From contig JAKLJI010000010.1 of the NCBI GenBank assembly GCA_023151275.1, positions 1-64,000 on the forward strand: 64,000 bases of DNA, read 5' to 3'. Below the pieces are notes generated by a model, which did no database searches, had not been told where the DNA came from, and saw only the letters and a program-made list of their open reading frames with translations. Origin of the DNA: Bacteroidia bacterium. GTDB taxonomy: Bacteria; Bacteroidota; Bacteroidia; UKL13-3. Of this stretch, positions 36,430-45,447 are shown one piece after another (the first letter of the stretch is position 1; each line of letters opens with the position of its first letter). A program made the position numbers and the translations under genes.

Positions 36430-38271
36430 ATGGAAGACGCTGGGATACGAATTAGAACTGCTGTAGAAGTTAGGGAATACCTGGTTGAAACAACGCTTAA
36501 GGTATTTGCTATCCTGTCTTTTTTTGCTGTTTTGCTGCTCAGTGGCAGAGCTTACAACTTGGAGTTTACGGTTTCCTATTTTATACAGGTCCCAACCTGT
36601 TTATTCATCATGTTAACCTACCTGTTTCGTGCCAGGTTAAAAACAAAAGTCAAATCACTTATTCTTTCTTTTGGATTGATTTTAATATTGGCCTCAGGTA
36701 TTTTAAGTTATGGAATTCTGGCCTCTACCAAGCATTTAATCATTTTAATACCTGTTTTCTCATCCATGTTGTTTGGATTCAGGAAGGCGCTTCAGGTTTT
36801 TCTTTCTGTTTTGTTGATTTACATCGGCTTGGGAGTTTTGCATATTCTGGGATTTCTCCAATTGCCCAGAAACGCTGACCTGCTTGTTCGCAGCCCGAGT
36901 ACCTGGATTTTGGATGTCTTTATTCTCTTGGCTTCGGGACTGGTAATTCTGCAATTGGTTCATAATTTTCTGGAAGTATTGAATATGCAGTTTGAAAAGG
37001 CTGCGGTTCAGCATCAAGTTTTGAGTAAACAGGAGGAAGAGTACCGCACCCTGTTTGAGCAAACTCGGGATTCTGTTTTTTTACTCGAGGGAACACAAAT
37101 TATTCGCATGAATAGTTCGGCAAAAGCCCTGAGTGCTCAAATTCTGCATGGTGAGTTGCTTGATGATTTCTGCAAATTATTACCTCCAGAACAACCTAAT
37201 GGGCAAGAAAGTAAGCCTTATTTTAAGGCGCAATTGAAAAAACTGAGCGAAAGGAATAACATGCATTTTGAAATCCAGTTGCTCACGGCAGAGGGCAAAT
37301 GGGCTTTTTTTGAAATTTCTTCCAGTGTAATTCTTACGGCAGAAAAAGAGTACACGCAGCTGATTTTAAAGGACATTAGCTCCAGAAAGCGACAGGAAGA
37401 GGAAATTCGCCAAAATCGAATTGAATTGGAACAGCGGGGGATAGAGCTTGAAAAAATAAATGAAGAGCTTCAGCGTGGAAATTCAGCCTTGCTTCAGAAA
37501 AAAGACGAGCTTGAAGATGCATTGATGAAATTGCAATCCACCCAAAGCCAATTGATCGAAACCGAGAAAATGGCTTCCTTAGGTATTCTTACTGCCGGTG
37601 TTGCTCATGAAATAAACAATCCGCTTAACTTCATTCAAAGCAGCTTGTATGCCATGGATGAAATTCTTGAAGATTCAAGCTTGGAGGCCCACATTGAGTT
37701 GAGAACTGAATTGAACCTGCTCCGCAATACCATGCAAACCGGAATCTCCAGGGTATCGGAAATCGTGAAAAGCCTCAATCATTTTAGCCGCAAAAGCGAT
37801 GATAAACGAGAGCCTGTTCTTCTTTCAAAAATCATTCAAAACTGCCTCGCTATCCTAAATCATGAACTTAAGAATAGGGTGCGTGTTTTTGTTGATTTTC
37901 TCGAGAATGAACCACAGATTCTTGGCAATGAAAGCAAATTGCATCAGGTTTTTCTGAATTTGATATTGAATGCAGCTCAAGCTATTCCGGGAAAGGGTGA
38001 AATCGAAATCAACTTTAAAACCCTACACCAGCAATTTTGTGTTGAATTAATTGATACCGGAACCGGAATTCCTCCTCAAATTCTGGAGAAAATTTTCGAC
38101 CCTTTTTTTACCACAAAACCGGCCGGAAAAGGCACAGGCTTAGGACTTTCAATTGTTCAGCAAATTGTTCATGACCACCAAGGAAGTATCCGGTTTGAAT
38201 CCAATCCCGGAAAAGGCACGCGGGTAATTCTGAATTTCCCGATATTGCCTGCGGAAAATGGAAAAGCCTAA
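36430..38271 (+). CDS. Membrane sensor histidine kinase with PAS domain
   Basis: 613 residues. Six membrane segments (about 25-180) form the sensor. A PAS domain follows (FEQTRDSVFLLEGTQII, about 210-320), then a long coiled coil (320-380). The HisKA box is GVAHEINNPLNF, with His393. The HATPase has NLILNAAQAIPG, DTGTGIPPQILE and the GKGTGLGLSIVQ lid. This is a full, active-looking kinase. It overlaps the receiver gene by 14 bases, so that receiver is its likely partner. The ligand is unknown. Confidence 0.93.
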   Translation: MEDAGIRIRTAVEVREYLVETTLKVFAILSFFAVLLLSGRAYNLEFTVSYFIQVPTCLFIMLTYLFRARLKTKVKSLILSFGLILILASGILSYGILASTKHLIILIPVFSSMLFGFRKALQVFLSVLLIYIGLGVLHILGFLQLPRNADLLVRSPSTWILDVFILLASGLVILQLVHNFLEVLNMQFEKAAVQHQVLSKQEEEYRTLFEQTRDSVFLLEGTQIIRMNSSAKALSAQILHGELLDDFCKLLPPEQPNGQESKPYFKAQLKKLSERNNMHFEIQLLTAEGKWAFFEISSSVILTAEKEYTQLILKDISSRKRQEEEIRQNRIELEQRGIELEKINEELQRGNSALLQKKDELEDALMKLQSTQSQLIETEKMASLGILTAGVAHEINNPLNFIQSSLYAMDEILEDSSLEAHIELRTELNLLRNTMQTGISRVSEIVKSLNHFSRKSDDKREPVLLSKIIQNCLAILNHELKNRVRVFVDFLENEPQILGNESKLHQVFLNLILNAAQAIPGKGEIEINFKTLHQQFCVELIDTGTGIPPQILEKIFDPFFTTKPAGKGTGLGLSIVQQIVHDHQGSIRFESNPGKGTRVILNFPILPAENGKA

Positions 38272-38632
38272 AGTCCTGTATATCGACGATGAACCCATCA
38301 ATTTGGAATTGTTTCGCATGATGTTCCGGTCGAGTTTGCAGGTTTTAATTGCCAATACCCCGGAAAAAGCGCATGAACAGTTGCAGGAAAATCCGGAGAT
38401 TCAGGTGTTGATTTCTGACTTAAATATGCCGGAAATGAATGGCTACCAGTTGATTGAACAGCTTCATAGCCAGTTCAGACCAATTCCTGCTTTTATCCTC
38501 AGTGGTCATCACCCTGATGATGCCATCAACCAACATCCTTACAAAGAAAAAATCACAGGCTATTTTCAAAAGCCATTGGATAAAAACCATATCCTCAACG
38601 AGATAAACAAAGCCATAGGGACTAATAACTAA
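38258..38632 (+). CDS. Single-domain response regulator
   Basis: 124 residues, receiver only. Asp10 and Asp11 (VLYIDDEP), the phosphoacceptor Asp54 (LISDLNMPEMNG) and Lys near 108 (FQKPLD) are all present. There is no output domain, so it probably acts by protein-protein contact or in a phosphorelay. Co-translated with the kinase just upstream. Confidence 0.93.
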   Translation: MEKPKVLYIDDEPINLELFRMMFRSSLQVLIANTPEKAHEQLQENPEIQVLISDLNMPEMNGYQLIEQLHSQFRPIPAFILSGHHPDDAINQHPYKEKITGYFQKPLDKNHILNEINKAIGTNN

Positions 38633-38693
38633 CTGGCCTTGTAAAGAATTGCTCATTTGAGATACTTGACCCAAGTCAATACCCCAAAAAGGC

Positions 38694-38701
38694 TATCTTC
38701 G
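38694..38701 (+). promoter_or_regulatory. -7 box of sucA promoter
   Basis: TATCTTCG (TAnnTTTG with one mismatch), 17 bases before the sucA ATG. A TTG at 38666 lies 25 bases upstream, slightly far for a -33 element. Confidence 0.45.
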
Positions 38702-38718
38702 CGCACAAATTTTACGCG

Positions 38719-41454
38719 ATGGACAAGTTCTCGTATATCAGCAATGCAGATGTTAATGTGATTGATTCAATGCACCAGCAATGGATGGCAAATCCTGAAT
38801 CCGTTGATTTTGGTTGGCAGAAATTCTTTGAAGGTTTTGAATTCAATCAACTCAAGTTTCCTCAGAAAGGGCAATCAGCAACTACAGCTGTTAGCGATGA
38901 TACGCTCAAAGAAATCAATGTGCTTAACCTCATTCACGGTTACCGTAGCCGAGGTCATTTGTTTACCAAAACCAATCCGGTTCGCGAGCGTCGTTCCTAT
39001 TCGCCCACGCTCGATATCCAGAATTTTGGTTTGAGCCAAGCCGATTTGGACAAAACCTTCAATGCCGGTATTGAATTGGGTCTGGGTCCCGCTAAATTAA
39101 AAGATATTGTTAGTCACCTGCAACAAACCTATTGCCAAAGCATTGGTGCAGAATACATGTATATCCGCCAGCCCCAAAAGGTGGAATGGCTGAAAAAGAA
39201 GCTTGAATCAAAACGCAATACACCCGAAATTGGCCTGGATGAAAAAAGACATATCCTCGCTAAACTTAATCAGGCTACAGTTTTCGAGAATTTCCTGCAT
39301 ACCAAGTTTGTTGGCCAAAAACGTTTTAGCCTCGAAGGATTAGAAACGCTTATCCCGGCTTTGGATGCCGTTATTCAATACGGCGCTGAAATTGGAGTGG
39401 AAGAGTTTATTTTGGGAATGGCACACCGTGGACGTTTGAATGTGCTTGCCAATATTTTGAATAAAACCTACGAGGAAATCTTCAAAGAGTTTGAAGGCAA
39501 GGCTGCCGAAGACGATGGCTTGTTTGAAGGGGATGTGAAATACCATTTGGGCTTTAGTGGTGATATGGTTACTCGCAGTGGCAAATCGGTTCACCTGAGC
39601 CTTGCTCCAAACCCTTCGCACCTTGAAACGGTAAACCCGGTGGTTAAGGGCATTACCCGCGCCCGTATCGAAAACCGCTACCAAAATGATATTGATAAAG
39701 TAGCTCCAATTCTTATTCACGGTGATGCCTCGGTTGCTGGTCAGGGAATTGTTTACGAGATTCTTCAAATGGCTGGTTTAAAGGCTTACAATGTGGGAGG
39801 TTGCATTCATATTGTTGCCAATAACCAAATTGGATTTACAACCAATTATACAGATGCACGTACCTCTACCTATTGCACAGATGTAGCCAAGGTTACGCTT
39901 TGTCCGGTATTTCACGTTAATGCAGATGATGTGGAAGCAGTGGTGCATACCATCAAGCTGGCCATGGAGTATAGACAAGAGTTCAACAGCGATGTGTTTA
40001 TCGACCTGTTGGGGTACCGCAAATACGGACATAACGAGGGCGACGAACCTCGTTTCACTCAGCCTGTACTTTATAAAGCCATTGCGGCACATCCAAATCC
40101 GCGCGAAATTTATGCGCAGAAACTTTCTCATGCCGGTTCTGTTGAAGCTGAACTTGCCAAGGAAATGGAGCTTGAATTCAAGAAACTCCTTCAGGAAAAA
40201 CTTGAATCGGCCAAACAGGCCGCCCCTTCAAAGGCCAAAAGTTATATCAAACGCACTTGGGAAGGTTTCCGTTCTCCCAATCAAGACGATTTCCAGCAAT
40301 CTCCGGTTACAGCGGTTTCCCGTGAGTTGTTCCTCAACCTGGCTGAAAAACTTACTCGTATTCCGGATGGATTTAAGGCCATTAGCAAAATTGAAAAACT
40401 TTTCCGCGACCGTGCAGCCATGCTCAGTAACAATAGCCTTGATTGGGCTATGGGCGAATTGATGGCTTATGCAACACTGGCGCATCAGGGCCACCGTGTG
40501 CGAATGACCGGTCAGGATGTGGAACGTGGAACCTTTTCGCATCGCCATGCCATTATTCGTGCAGAAGAATCGGAAGTGCCTTATAATATTTTTGATAACC
40601 TGAAAGAGGATATCAAAGCCGATGTGCGTTTTTACAATTCCCTCCTGAGCGAATATGCCGTTCTTGGTTTTGAGTACGGTTATTCCATGATTAGTCCAAA
40701 TGATTTAACCATTTGGGAGGCTCAGTTTGGTGACTTTGCCAATGGTGCTCAAATTATTATCGACCAATACATTGCCAGTGCAGAAACCAAATGGAAAACT
40801 TACAGTGGCCTGGTAATGATGCTTCCTCATGGTTACGAAGGCCAGGGTCCGGAGCACTCTTCTGCACGTCCCGAGCGCTTCTTGCAACTGTGTGCCAACT
40901 GGAACATGCAGGTTTGCAACATCACCACTCCGGCTAATTATTTCCACGCCTTGCGCAGGCAGCTCGAAGGCCGCGATTTCCGCCTTCCATTAATTGTTAT
41001 GACACCTAAGAGTCTGCTTCGTCACCCCATGTGCGTGAGTAAAATTGAAGACTTTACCACAGGTGGATTCCAGGAAGTAATTGATGATACTTATGTTGAT
41101 GCCAAAAAGGTAAAACGCGTTCTGATTTGTACCGGCAAAATCTATTACGAATTGTTAGAGCGTCAACAAAAAGAACAGCGTAAAGACGTTGCCATTGTTC
41201 GCCTCGAGCAATTGTATCCAATGCCGGCTCAACAGCTTACCGCCATATACGAGAAGTACAAAAAAGCAGAGAAAGTTTGGGTTCAGGAAGAACCTAAGAA
41301 TATGGGCTATTGGTTGTACTTGCTTCGTTGGGACAGTAACCGCATTCTTCAGCGCATTTCGCGTGAATCAAGTGCATCGCCTGCAACCGGATTTAGCAAG
41401 GTTCACGCCAGAGAACAAGAAGCCATTATTACCAAAGCATTTACCATCGAGTAA
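38719..41454 (+). CDS. sucA: 2-oxoglutarate dehydrogenase E1 component
   Basis: 911 residues, typical length. It has the N-terminal E1o segment (DVNVIDSMHQQWMANPESVD), MAHRGRLNVLANIL near 234, and the thiamine-diphosphate motif GDASVAGQGIVYE ending in NNQIGF. GQDVERGTFSHRHA is in the Pyr domain, and HGYEGQGPEHSSARPERFLQ follows. It decarboxylates 2-oxoglutarate and passes the succinyl group to E2. The E2 gene sucB, which commonly follows, is absent here; a terminator follows instead. Confidence 0.98.
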   Translation: MDKFSYISNADVNVIDSMHQQWMANPESVDFGWQKFFEGFEFNQLKFPQKGQSATTAVSDDTLKEINVLNLIHGYRSRGHLFTKTNPVRERRSYSPTLDIQNFGLSQADLDKTFNAGIELGLGPAKLKDIVSHLQQTYCQSIGAEYMYIRQPQKVEWLKKKLESKRNTPEIGLDEKRHILAKLNQATVFENFLHTKFVGQKRFSLEGLETLIPALDAVIQYGAEIGVEEFILGMAHRGRLNVLANILNKTYEEIFKEFEGKAAEDDGLFEGDVKYHLGFSGDMVTRSGKSVHLSLAPNPSHLETVNPVVKGITRARIENRYQNDIDKVAPILIHGDASVAGQGIVYEILQMAGLKAYNVGGCIHIVANNQIGFTTNYTDARTSTYCTDVAKVTLCPVFHVNADDVEAVVHTIKLAMEYRQEFNSDVFIDLLGYRKYGHNEGDEPRFTQPVLYKAIAAHPNPREIYAQKLSHAGSVEAELAKEMELEFKKLLQEKLESAKQAAPSKAKSYIKRTWEGFRSPNQDDFQQSPVTAVSRELFLNLAEKLTRIPDGFKAISKIEKLFRDRAAMLSNNSLDWAMGELMAYATLAHQGHRVRMTGQDVERGTFSHRHAIIRAEESEVPYNIFDNLKEDIKADVRFYNSLLSEYAVLGFEYGYSMISPNDLTIWEAQFGDFANGAQIIIDQYIASAETKWKTYSGLVMMLPHGYEGQGPEHSSARPERFLQLCANWNMQVCNITTPANYFHALRRQLEGRDFRLPLIVMTPKSLLRHPMCVSKIEDFTTGGFQEVIDDTYVDAKKVKRVLICTGKIYYELLERQQKEQRKDVAIVRLEQLYPMPAQQLTAIYEKYKKAEKVWVQEEPKNMGYWLYLLRWDSNRILQRISRESSASPATGFSKVHAREQEAIITKAFTIE

Positions 41455-41471
41455 GCCAAATTCATTCCAAG

Positions 41472-41501
41472 AAAAAGCAGTCTTCAAAGGCTGCTTTTTT
41501 T
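41472..41501 (+). terminator. Terminator of sucA
   Basis: Stem AAAAAGCAG(TC) / (GG)CTGCTTTTTT around a TTCAAA loop, ending in a T run, about 17 bases after the sucA stop. Confidence 0.85.
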
Positions 41502-41561
41502 ATGCATAAAAGCTGCGTGGTCTGGTGAAAATGAAGTGCTGTTTGATTATTTTTAGGCCTT

Positions 41562-41760
41562 GCCACTTGCCTTTATAGGGCCGCACAAATCCAGGCTCCG
41601 TGCAGGCAAGTGGCCCGGGCCATCCAGTTGTACTCCGGTTTGGGAGCACTGGCAGCTGTAAGGGTCAAGCCGGGCTTCCTGCGGTCGCCGGCCTGCCCCA
41701 ACAGCTGCCGCACGCCCAAATCCGGGGTACCCTTCCTGTCCCTAAGGCAAAGGGGCGTAT
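41562..41760. repeat. GC-rich dispersed repeat, copy 1
   Basis: A GC-rich block in an AT-rich surrounding. It opens with an 11-bp perfect inverted repeat (GCCACTTGCCT at 41562, its complement at 41604-41614). The core resembles copy 2 at 60341-60492, including an identical 15-mer CTTCCTGCGGTCGCC at 41675-41689 followed by a similar CCCAAA..CCGG..GGGT stretch. It lies between the sucA terminator and the end of the lytR gene. Long frames inside it cross the repeat and look non-coding. Confidence 0.75.
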
Positions 41761-41809
41761 ACAATACTACTTTTTCAAATCATGGAGTTTCGCTCAAACC
41801 AAGCGTTTT

Positions 41810-42535
41810 TTACCAATTCAAGGTTTCTTTCAAACGTTGGTAACCTGTCTTGCTCAACGGCACTTTCGTCCCATTTTTCAACAAAGCAAAATCTGCTCCA
41901 TCCAAGCTGGTAATTTGATTCAAGGGCACCATATGCGAACGATGAACCCGCACAAAACCTTCCTTTTCAAGCATGCGCTCCAGCTGGCTAAGGGTTGTTT
42001 TCTTTAAAAAGGATTCATCTTGGATAAAAATCTTCACATAATCATCATTGGCTTCAATCCGGATAATTTGCTCACAAGGAATAATACGAATTTGGCCACC
42101 TTGCTTCACCGTAATTCTACCGCTATTTTCTTTCATGGCAGAAACATCCTCAAGCAATTGCTTAACCTCAACCGCCTGCGTTCCGCTAAACTGTTTGAAG
42201 CGCTGAACAGCTCCATCAAAGCGTTCTTGACTAAAAGGTTTTAGCAAGTAATCTATGGCATGTGCATCAAAAGCTTTAAGTGCAAAACTGTCGTAAGCGG
42301 TGCAAAAGATTACAGCGGGAGGCTCTTCAATCAATTCAAGCATTTCAAACCCGGTTATTTTGGGCATTTGAATGTCGAGGAAAATCAAGTCGGGTTTAAG
42401 TTCTTGGATGGCTTTGAATCCTGCAAAACCATCTCCATATTCACCCAAAACCTGAATTTCGGGGTGCTTTAGCAAGTACTCTTTAACCAAAGCTCTGGCA
42501 AGGGGTTCATCATCAATAATCAGGCAGCTTTTCAT
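41810..42535 (-). CDS. LytTR-family response regulator
   Basis: 241 residues. A receiver domain with Asp8, Asp9 and phosphoacceptor Asp54 (LIFLDIQMPKITG) is followed from about 137 by a LytTR DNA-binding domain (IEANDDYVKIFI, GFVRVHRSHMVPLNQI). It should act as a transcription factor phosphorylated by the kinase encoded just upstream (ATGA overlap). The last gene of the liaF-like operon. Confidence 0.94.
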   Translation of the reverse strand: MKSCLIIDDEPLARALVKEYLLKHPEIQVLGEYGDGFAGFKAIQELKPDLIFLDIQMPKITGFEMLELIEEPPAVIFCTAYDSFALKAFDAHAIDYLLKPFSQERFDGAVQRFKQFSGTQAVEVKQLLEDVSAMKENSGRITVKQGGQIRIIPCEQIIRIEANDDYVKIFIQDESFLKKTTLSQLERMLEKEGFVRVHRSHMVPLNQITSLDGADFALLKNGTKVPLSKTGYQRLKETLNW

Positions 42536-43563
42536 GGGGCCGGTATGCGAAGGGTAGCAGTAAAGGTATTGTTTTGTTCTTCAATTTGAAGCAAATCCTG
42601 GCGTGCATAAAGCAAAAACATGCGTCTTCTTACAGAATCCAGTCCAAATCCTGTGCCCATATTAGCGGTTCGTTCGGCCGCATCAAATGGATTGCTTATG
42701 CTGATTTCAAGCATGCCTTGCAAGCAGCGAATGTGAATGTTCAATTCCACCTGGCCAAGTGTTTGGTACACGCCAAATTTGATGGCATTTTCAACCAAAG
42801 GTTGAAGAACAAGTGCAGGAACTTTCAAGGCAAGGCACGAACCTTCGGTTTGGATGCTTACAACAAGCCGGTCGCCAAATCGGATCTTCTCAATATCCAG
42901 GTAAAGCTCAAGTCCTTTTAGTTCTTCCGAAACCGAAATGCGCTCTTCGTTGTGGCGATTAAGTGTATGTCGCAAAAAGTCGGAGAGTTTCTCAATCATT
43001 TCCCGTGCTTTTTCCGAATGATTGCCGGCCAGCGTATGAATGGAATTTAAACTGTTGAACAAAAAATGGGGCTGGAGCTGCTTTCTTAAGTTCATCAATT
43101 CGGCTTCGCGAGCCATGGCATCAGTTTCCTGTTTGCGTTGCTCCAATTCGCTTCGGTTTTGAAACCACATTGCCATCCAATTGATCAGGCTTATGGTGGA
43201 AAGCATGAGTAAGTTGTAGGCAAATCGAATATAAATTCCCTGTTCTACATAGGCGGTATAAGGAACTTCTCCAATTAGGCGCGGCAACAAGTAAAAGCCA
43301 ATGGCTGTATCAAGAATGGCAAGCAGAAAAACCCAAAGGCGGAGGTAGAAAAAATTCTCATTGGCTGGTTGATAGTAGCGCAAGGTATTGTAAAGCATAA
43401 AGCCACTCAGCGCTAAAACGGCATTGGTTATAAAACTGTCGGTTAGAGCAGTAGTCCAGTTTATCTCTAACTCAAAATGGATACCGGCAAGCAGGGCAAT
43501 CCAAAGCAACCACCATATTCCATAGAGGTAGGATAATCGCTTAAAGCTAATGGTAGGTAACAT
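42532..43563 (-). CDS. LytS-type sensor histidine kinase (His_kinase family)
   Basis: 343 residues. Four membrane segments fill residues 10-135. A linker follows, then the His_kinase domain with LRKQLQPHFLFNSLNSIHTLAG, which carries the phosphoacceptor His. The HATPase has QPLVENAIKFGV and the MGTGFGLDSVRRRM box. It pairs with the LytTR regulator it overlaps. Typical inputs of such kinases are envelope or metabolite signals; here the neighbour LiaF-like gene suggests envelope state. Confidence 0.93.
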   Translation of the reverse strand: MLPTISFKRLSYLYGIWWLLWIALLAGIHFELEINWTTALTDSFITNAVLALSGFMLYNTLRYYQPANENFFYLRLWVFLLAILDTAIGFYLLPRLIGEVPYTAYVEQGIYIRFAYNLLMLSTISLINWMAMWFQNRSELEQRKQETDAMAREAELMNLRKQLQPHFLFNSLNSIHTLAGNHSEKAREMIEKLSDFLRHTLNRHNEERISVSEELKGLELYLDIEKIRFGDRLVVSIQTEGSCLALKVPALVLQPLVENAIKFGVYQTLGQVELNIHIRCLQGMLEISISNPFDAAERTANMGTGFGLDSVRRRMFLLYARQDLLQIEEQNNTFTATLRIPAP

Positions 43564-43580
43564 GAAACTTGAAAGTTTTC

Positions 43581-43928
43581 CTAGTTATAGCAACTTGCGG
43601 CAAGCTGGTTACCCAGGTATTCGTAATAGGCAAGCGTTTGTTGGGCAGAATCCATTTCGCGAATGCAGCATGCAATTTCAATTCCGGATTCCAGCTTCCC
43701 GAGTTCATCCAGCGCAACCACTTGAACGAATCGCCAGTAAAGCGAGTTGCCTGAATTGCTTGCCACTTCTTCCTGAAGTTCCACGCCGCGCATTCTTGCC
43801 TTTTCCAGGGCTTCGGAGCGTTCAAAAGCCTCAATCAACAAAATCTTTTCTTCCACTTCAGTAACGGGTTTCCCCGATTCTTTTTCGATGGCAAAAACCA
43901 ATTTGGCCGAATACCATTTCATAAGCAT
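43581..43928 (-). CDS. DUF4288-like protein
   Basis: 115 residues. MKWYSAKLVFAIEKESGKP with FEEQ/VEEKILLIEA and a DELGKLESGIEI segment fits DUF4288, a small domain of unknown role. No membrane segment. It lies 3 bases after the LiaF-like gene and 17 before the lytS-type gene, inside the operon, so it may modulate the sensor pair. Confidence 0.8.
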   Translation of the reverse strand: MLMKWYSAKLVFAIEKESGKPVTEVEEKILLIEAFERSEALEKARMRGVELQEEVASNSGNSLYWRFVQVVALDELGKLESGIEIACCIREMDSAQQTLAYYEYLGNQLAASCYN

Positions 43929-43931
43929 GCT

Positions 43932-44744
43932 TCAATAACTTTTAATATCAACACCTCCAAAAACACAAACTCCTTTTAATATCAATACCTTTTTTACGGC
44001 AGCAGGGTCTGGCACATGCAAAGGCCTTTTGTCTTCAACCCCGCCAAGTACGGTAACAATATCCGATTGCACCTCCCAATGGGCCGGAACCAACAGCTTG
44101 GTGCCTCCAAATAAGGTCGTCATTTCCAGAATGGCAGTGCCATCAATATCGGCTTGCATCAAGCTAATATCTGCACCTCCAAAGATGGCAGTTACTTCTC
44201 CTCCCTTGAAATTTTTTGTAAACACATTGCGTTTAGCGCCACCAAAAATAGCCACAACTTCCAGTACATCGGAGGCTTCTACGGGGTTGGCCTGATCCGT
44301 TGCATTTTCAGTGTTCTTATACTCATTCCAATTGTGTCTGTATCCTTGTTTCCAATCATTAAATGAATGGTTCTGCCAGCGACGAGGTTTAAACATGATC
44401 ATGAGGCCAACAAAAATTATAAATACAGGCCAAAAGAATTTTTTCAGATGCAAGTCGGGAAAGGCATTCATGAGCAGAAAAACAGTGCCAATTCCTACAA
44501 CAATCAACCATCCTGGTTTTTGAAACTGGTGTCTTGCTCCAACATACAAACCAATTCCAATCATAAACATAGGCCAGCTAAAAAGAAAATTGGGCAGTTC
44601 TAAACCCAAAGCTCTTAGCAGAAACAGAATGCCAAAGGCAACAATCACCAATCCTCCTAAGATTCTACCTTCCTGTGATTTGCGGTTCATTTGTTTGAAA
44701 TACTCCTCGTTGTAATTGGGTTCTTTCGGATTAATAAGTTCCAT
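43932..44744 (-). CDS. LiaF-related membrane protein
   Basis: 270 residues. Four membrane segments occupy residues 28-115 (LGGLVIVAFGILFLLRALGL onwards). The C-terminal half is a beta-rich domain with repeated FGG motifs (VAIFGGAKR, TAIFGGADI, TLFGGTKL, CVFGGVDIKSY), as in the LiaF C-terminal/DUF2154 fold. In Firmicutes LiaF restrains a kinase that senses cell-wall antibiotics. Here it heads an operon with a LytS/LytR pair in place of LiaS/LiaR. Confidence 0.88.
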   Translation of the reverse strand: MELINPKEPNYNEEYFKQMNRKSQEGRILGGLVIVAFGILFLLRALGLELPNFLFSWPMFMIGIGLYVGARHQFQKPGWLIVVGIGTVFLLMNAFPDLHLKKFFWPVFIIFVGLMIMFKPRRWQNHSFNDWKQGYRHNWNEYKNTENATDQANPVEASDVLEVVAIFGGAKRNVFTKNFKGGEVTAIFGGADISLMQADIDGTAILEMTTLFGGTKLLVPAHWEVQSDIVTVLGGVEDKRPLHVPDPAAVKKVLILKGVCVFGGVDIKSY

Positions 44745-44865
44745 CTGTTTGGTTATTAGTACGCAACAAAGGTATTTTTAGCCATGCAAGGTCTTGCAGG
44801 TTTTCAGCCAAAGGAAAATTTGGTCGGTGAATTGTTGTCGGGAGTCGGTGAACGGAAAAAGCGCT

Positions 44866-44873
44866 TAGATTTG
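44866..44873 (+). promoter_or_regulatory. -7 box before SRPBCC gene
   Basis: TAGATTTG, an exact TAnnTTTG match, ends 4 bases before ATG 44878. Transcription would start at or next to the start codon. Confidence 0.5.
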
Positions 44874-44877
44874 CGGC

Positions 44878-45447
44878 ATGAAATTGTTTAAGGTATTTCT
44901 TGGGATCTTTGTCGTTGTTGGGTTGTTTTTTGGAATTTCCCTGTTTTTTCCGAGTCAGTACAGGATTGAGAAATTCACGGTGGTGAATATTCCGGTATGG
45001 CAAACCTATGCCTATTTAAACGATATGCGGAACTGGCAGGAGTGGAGTCCTTGGAATTCGGATTTGGACAGCACCTTGAAAATTAGTTATACTCCAGTTT
45101 CTACCGGAACAGGTGCACGTCAGTTTATTGAGGGCGAATTGTATGGGAAAGGATTTATGGAAATAGCCTTAAGCATTCCCAATGAGCGTATTCATTATCG
45201 TTTGCAAATGAACGATAGCAATATCAACAGCTCAGCTACCTTCGTTTTTGAACCCATTGGCAACAAAACCAAATTGATTTGGCTTGATTCGGGCGATGTG
45301 GGCAATAATCCCATTTACCGGTACTTGTTACCTTCCAAGGTTAAATCAACAGAAGAAGCATTTCAACAAGGCTTGATTACCATAAAAAGAGCTGCAGAAA
45401 ACAAGGCACTGATGAATATGGCAGCACCCGGTCTAGTGCGGGATTGA
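44878..45447 (+). CDS. SRPBCC-family protein with N-terminal membrane anchor
   Basis: 189 residues. A hydrophobic N-terminus (VFLGIFVVVGLFFGISLFF) anchors or exports the chain. The rest is an SRPBCC/polyketide-cyclase-like domain: VNIPVWQTYAYLNDMRNWQEWSPWN near 37-60, then the ITL-like strands and FVFEPIGNKTKLIW. These proteins bind hydrophobic ligands; the ligand is unknown. The 3' end overlaps the convergent EamA gene by 15 bases. Confidence 0.8.
   Translation: MKLFKVFLGIFVVVGLFFGISLFFPSQYRIEKFTVVNIPVWQTYAYLNDMRNWQEWSPWNSDLDSTLKISYTPVSTGTGARQFIEGELYGKGFMEIALSIPNERIHYRLQMNDSNINSSATFVFEPIGNKTKLIWLDSGDVGNNPIYRYLLPSKVKSTEEAFQQGLITIKRAAENKALMNMAAPGLVRD

Noticed and set aside
36398-36430. CTTTGCC motif as a -7 box before the histidine kinase
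   Set aside because: The TA dinucleotide is misplaced relative to TTTG, so it does not match the consensus.
41573-42007. Frames of 63-135 codons at the GC-rich block
   Set aside because: They span the repeat and the antisense of lytR; no domain and no conserved start.
43547-43834. 95-codon minus-strand frame
   Set aside because: Overlaps the DUF4288 gene in another register and looks like a shadow of it.
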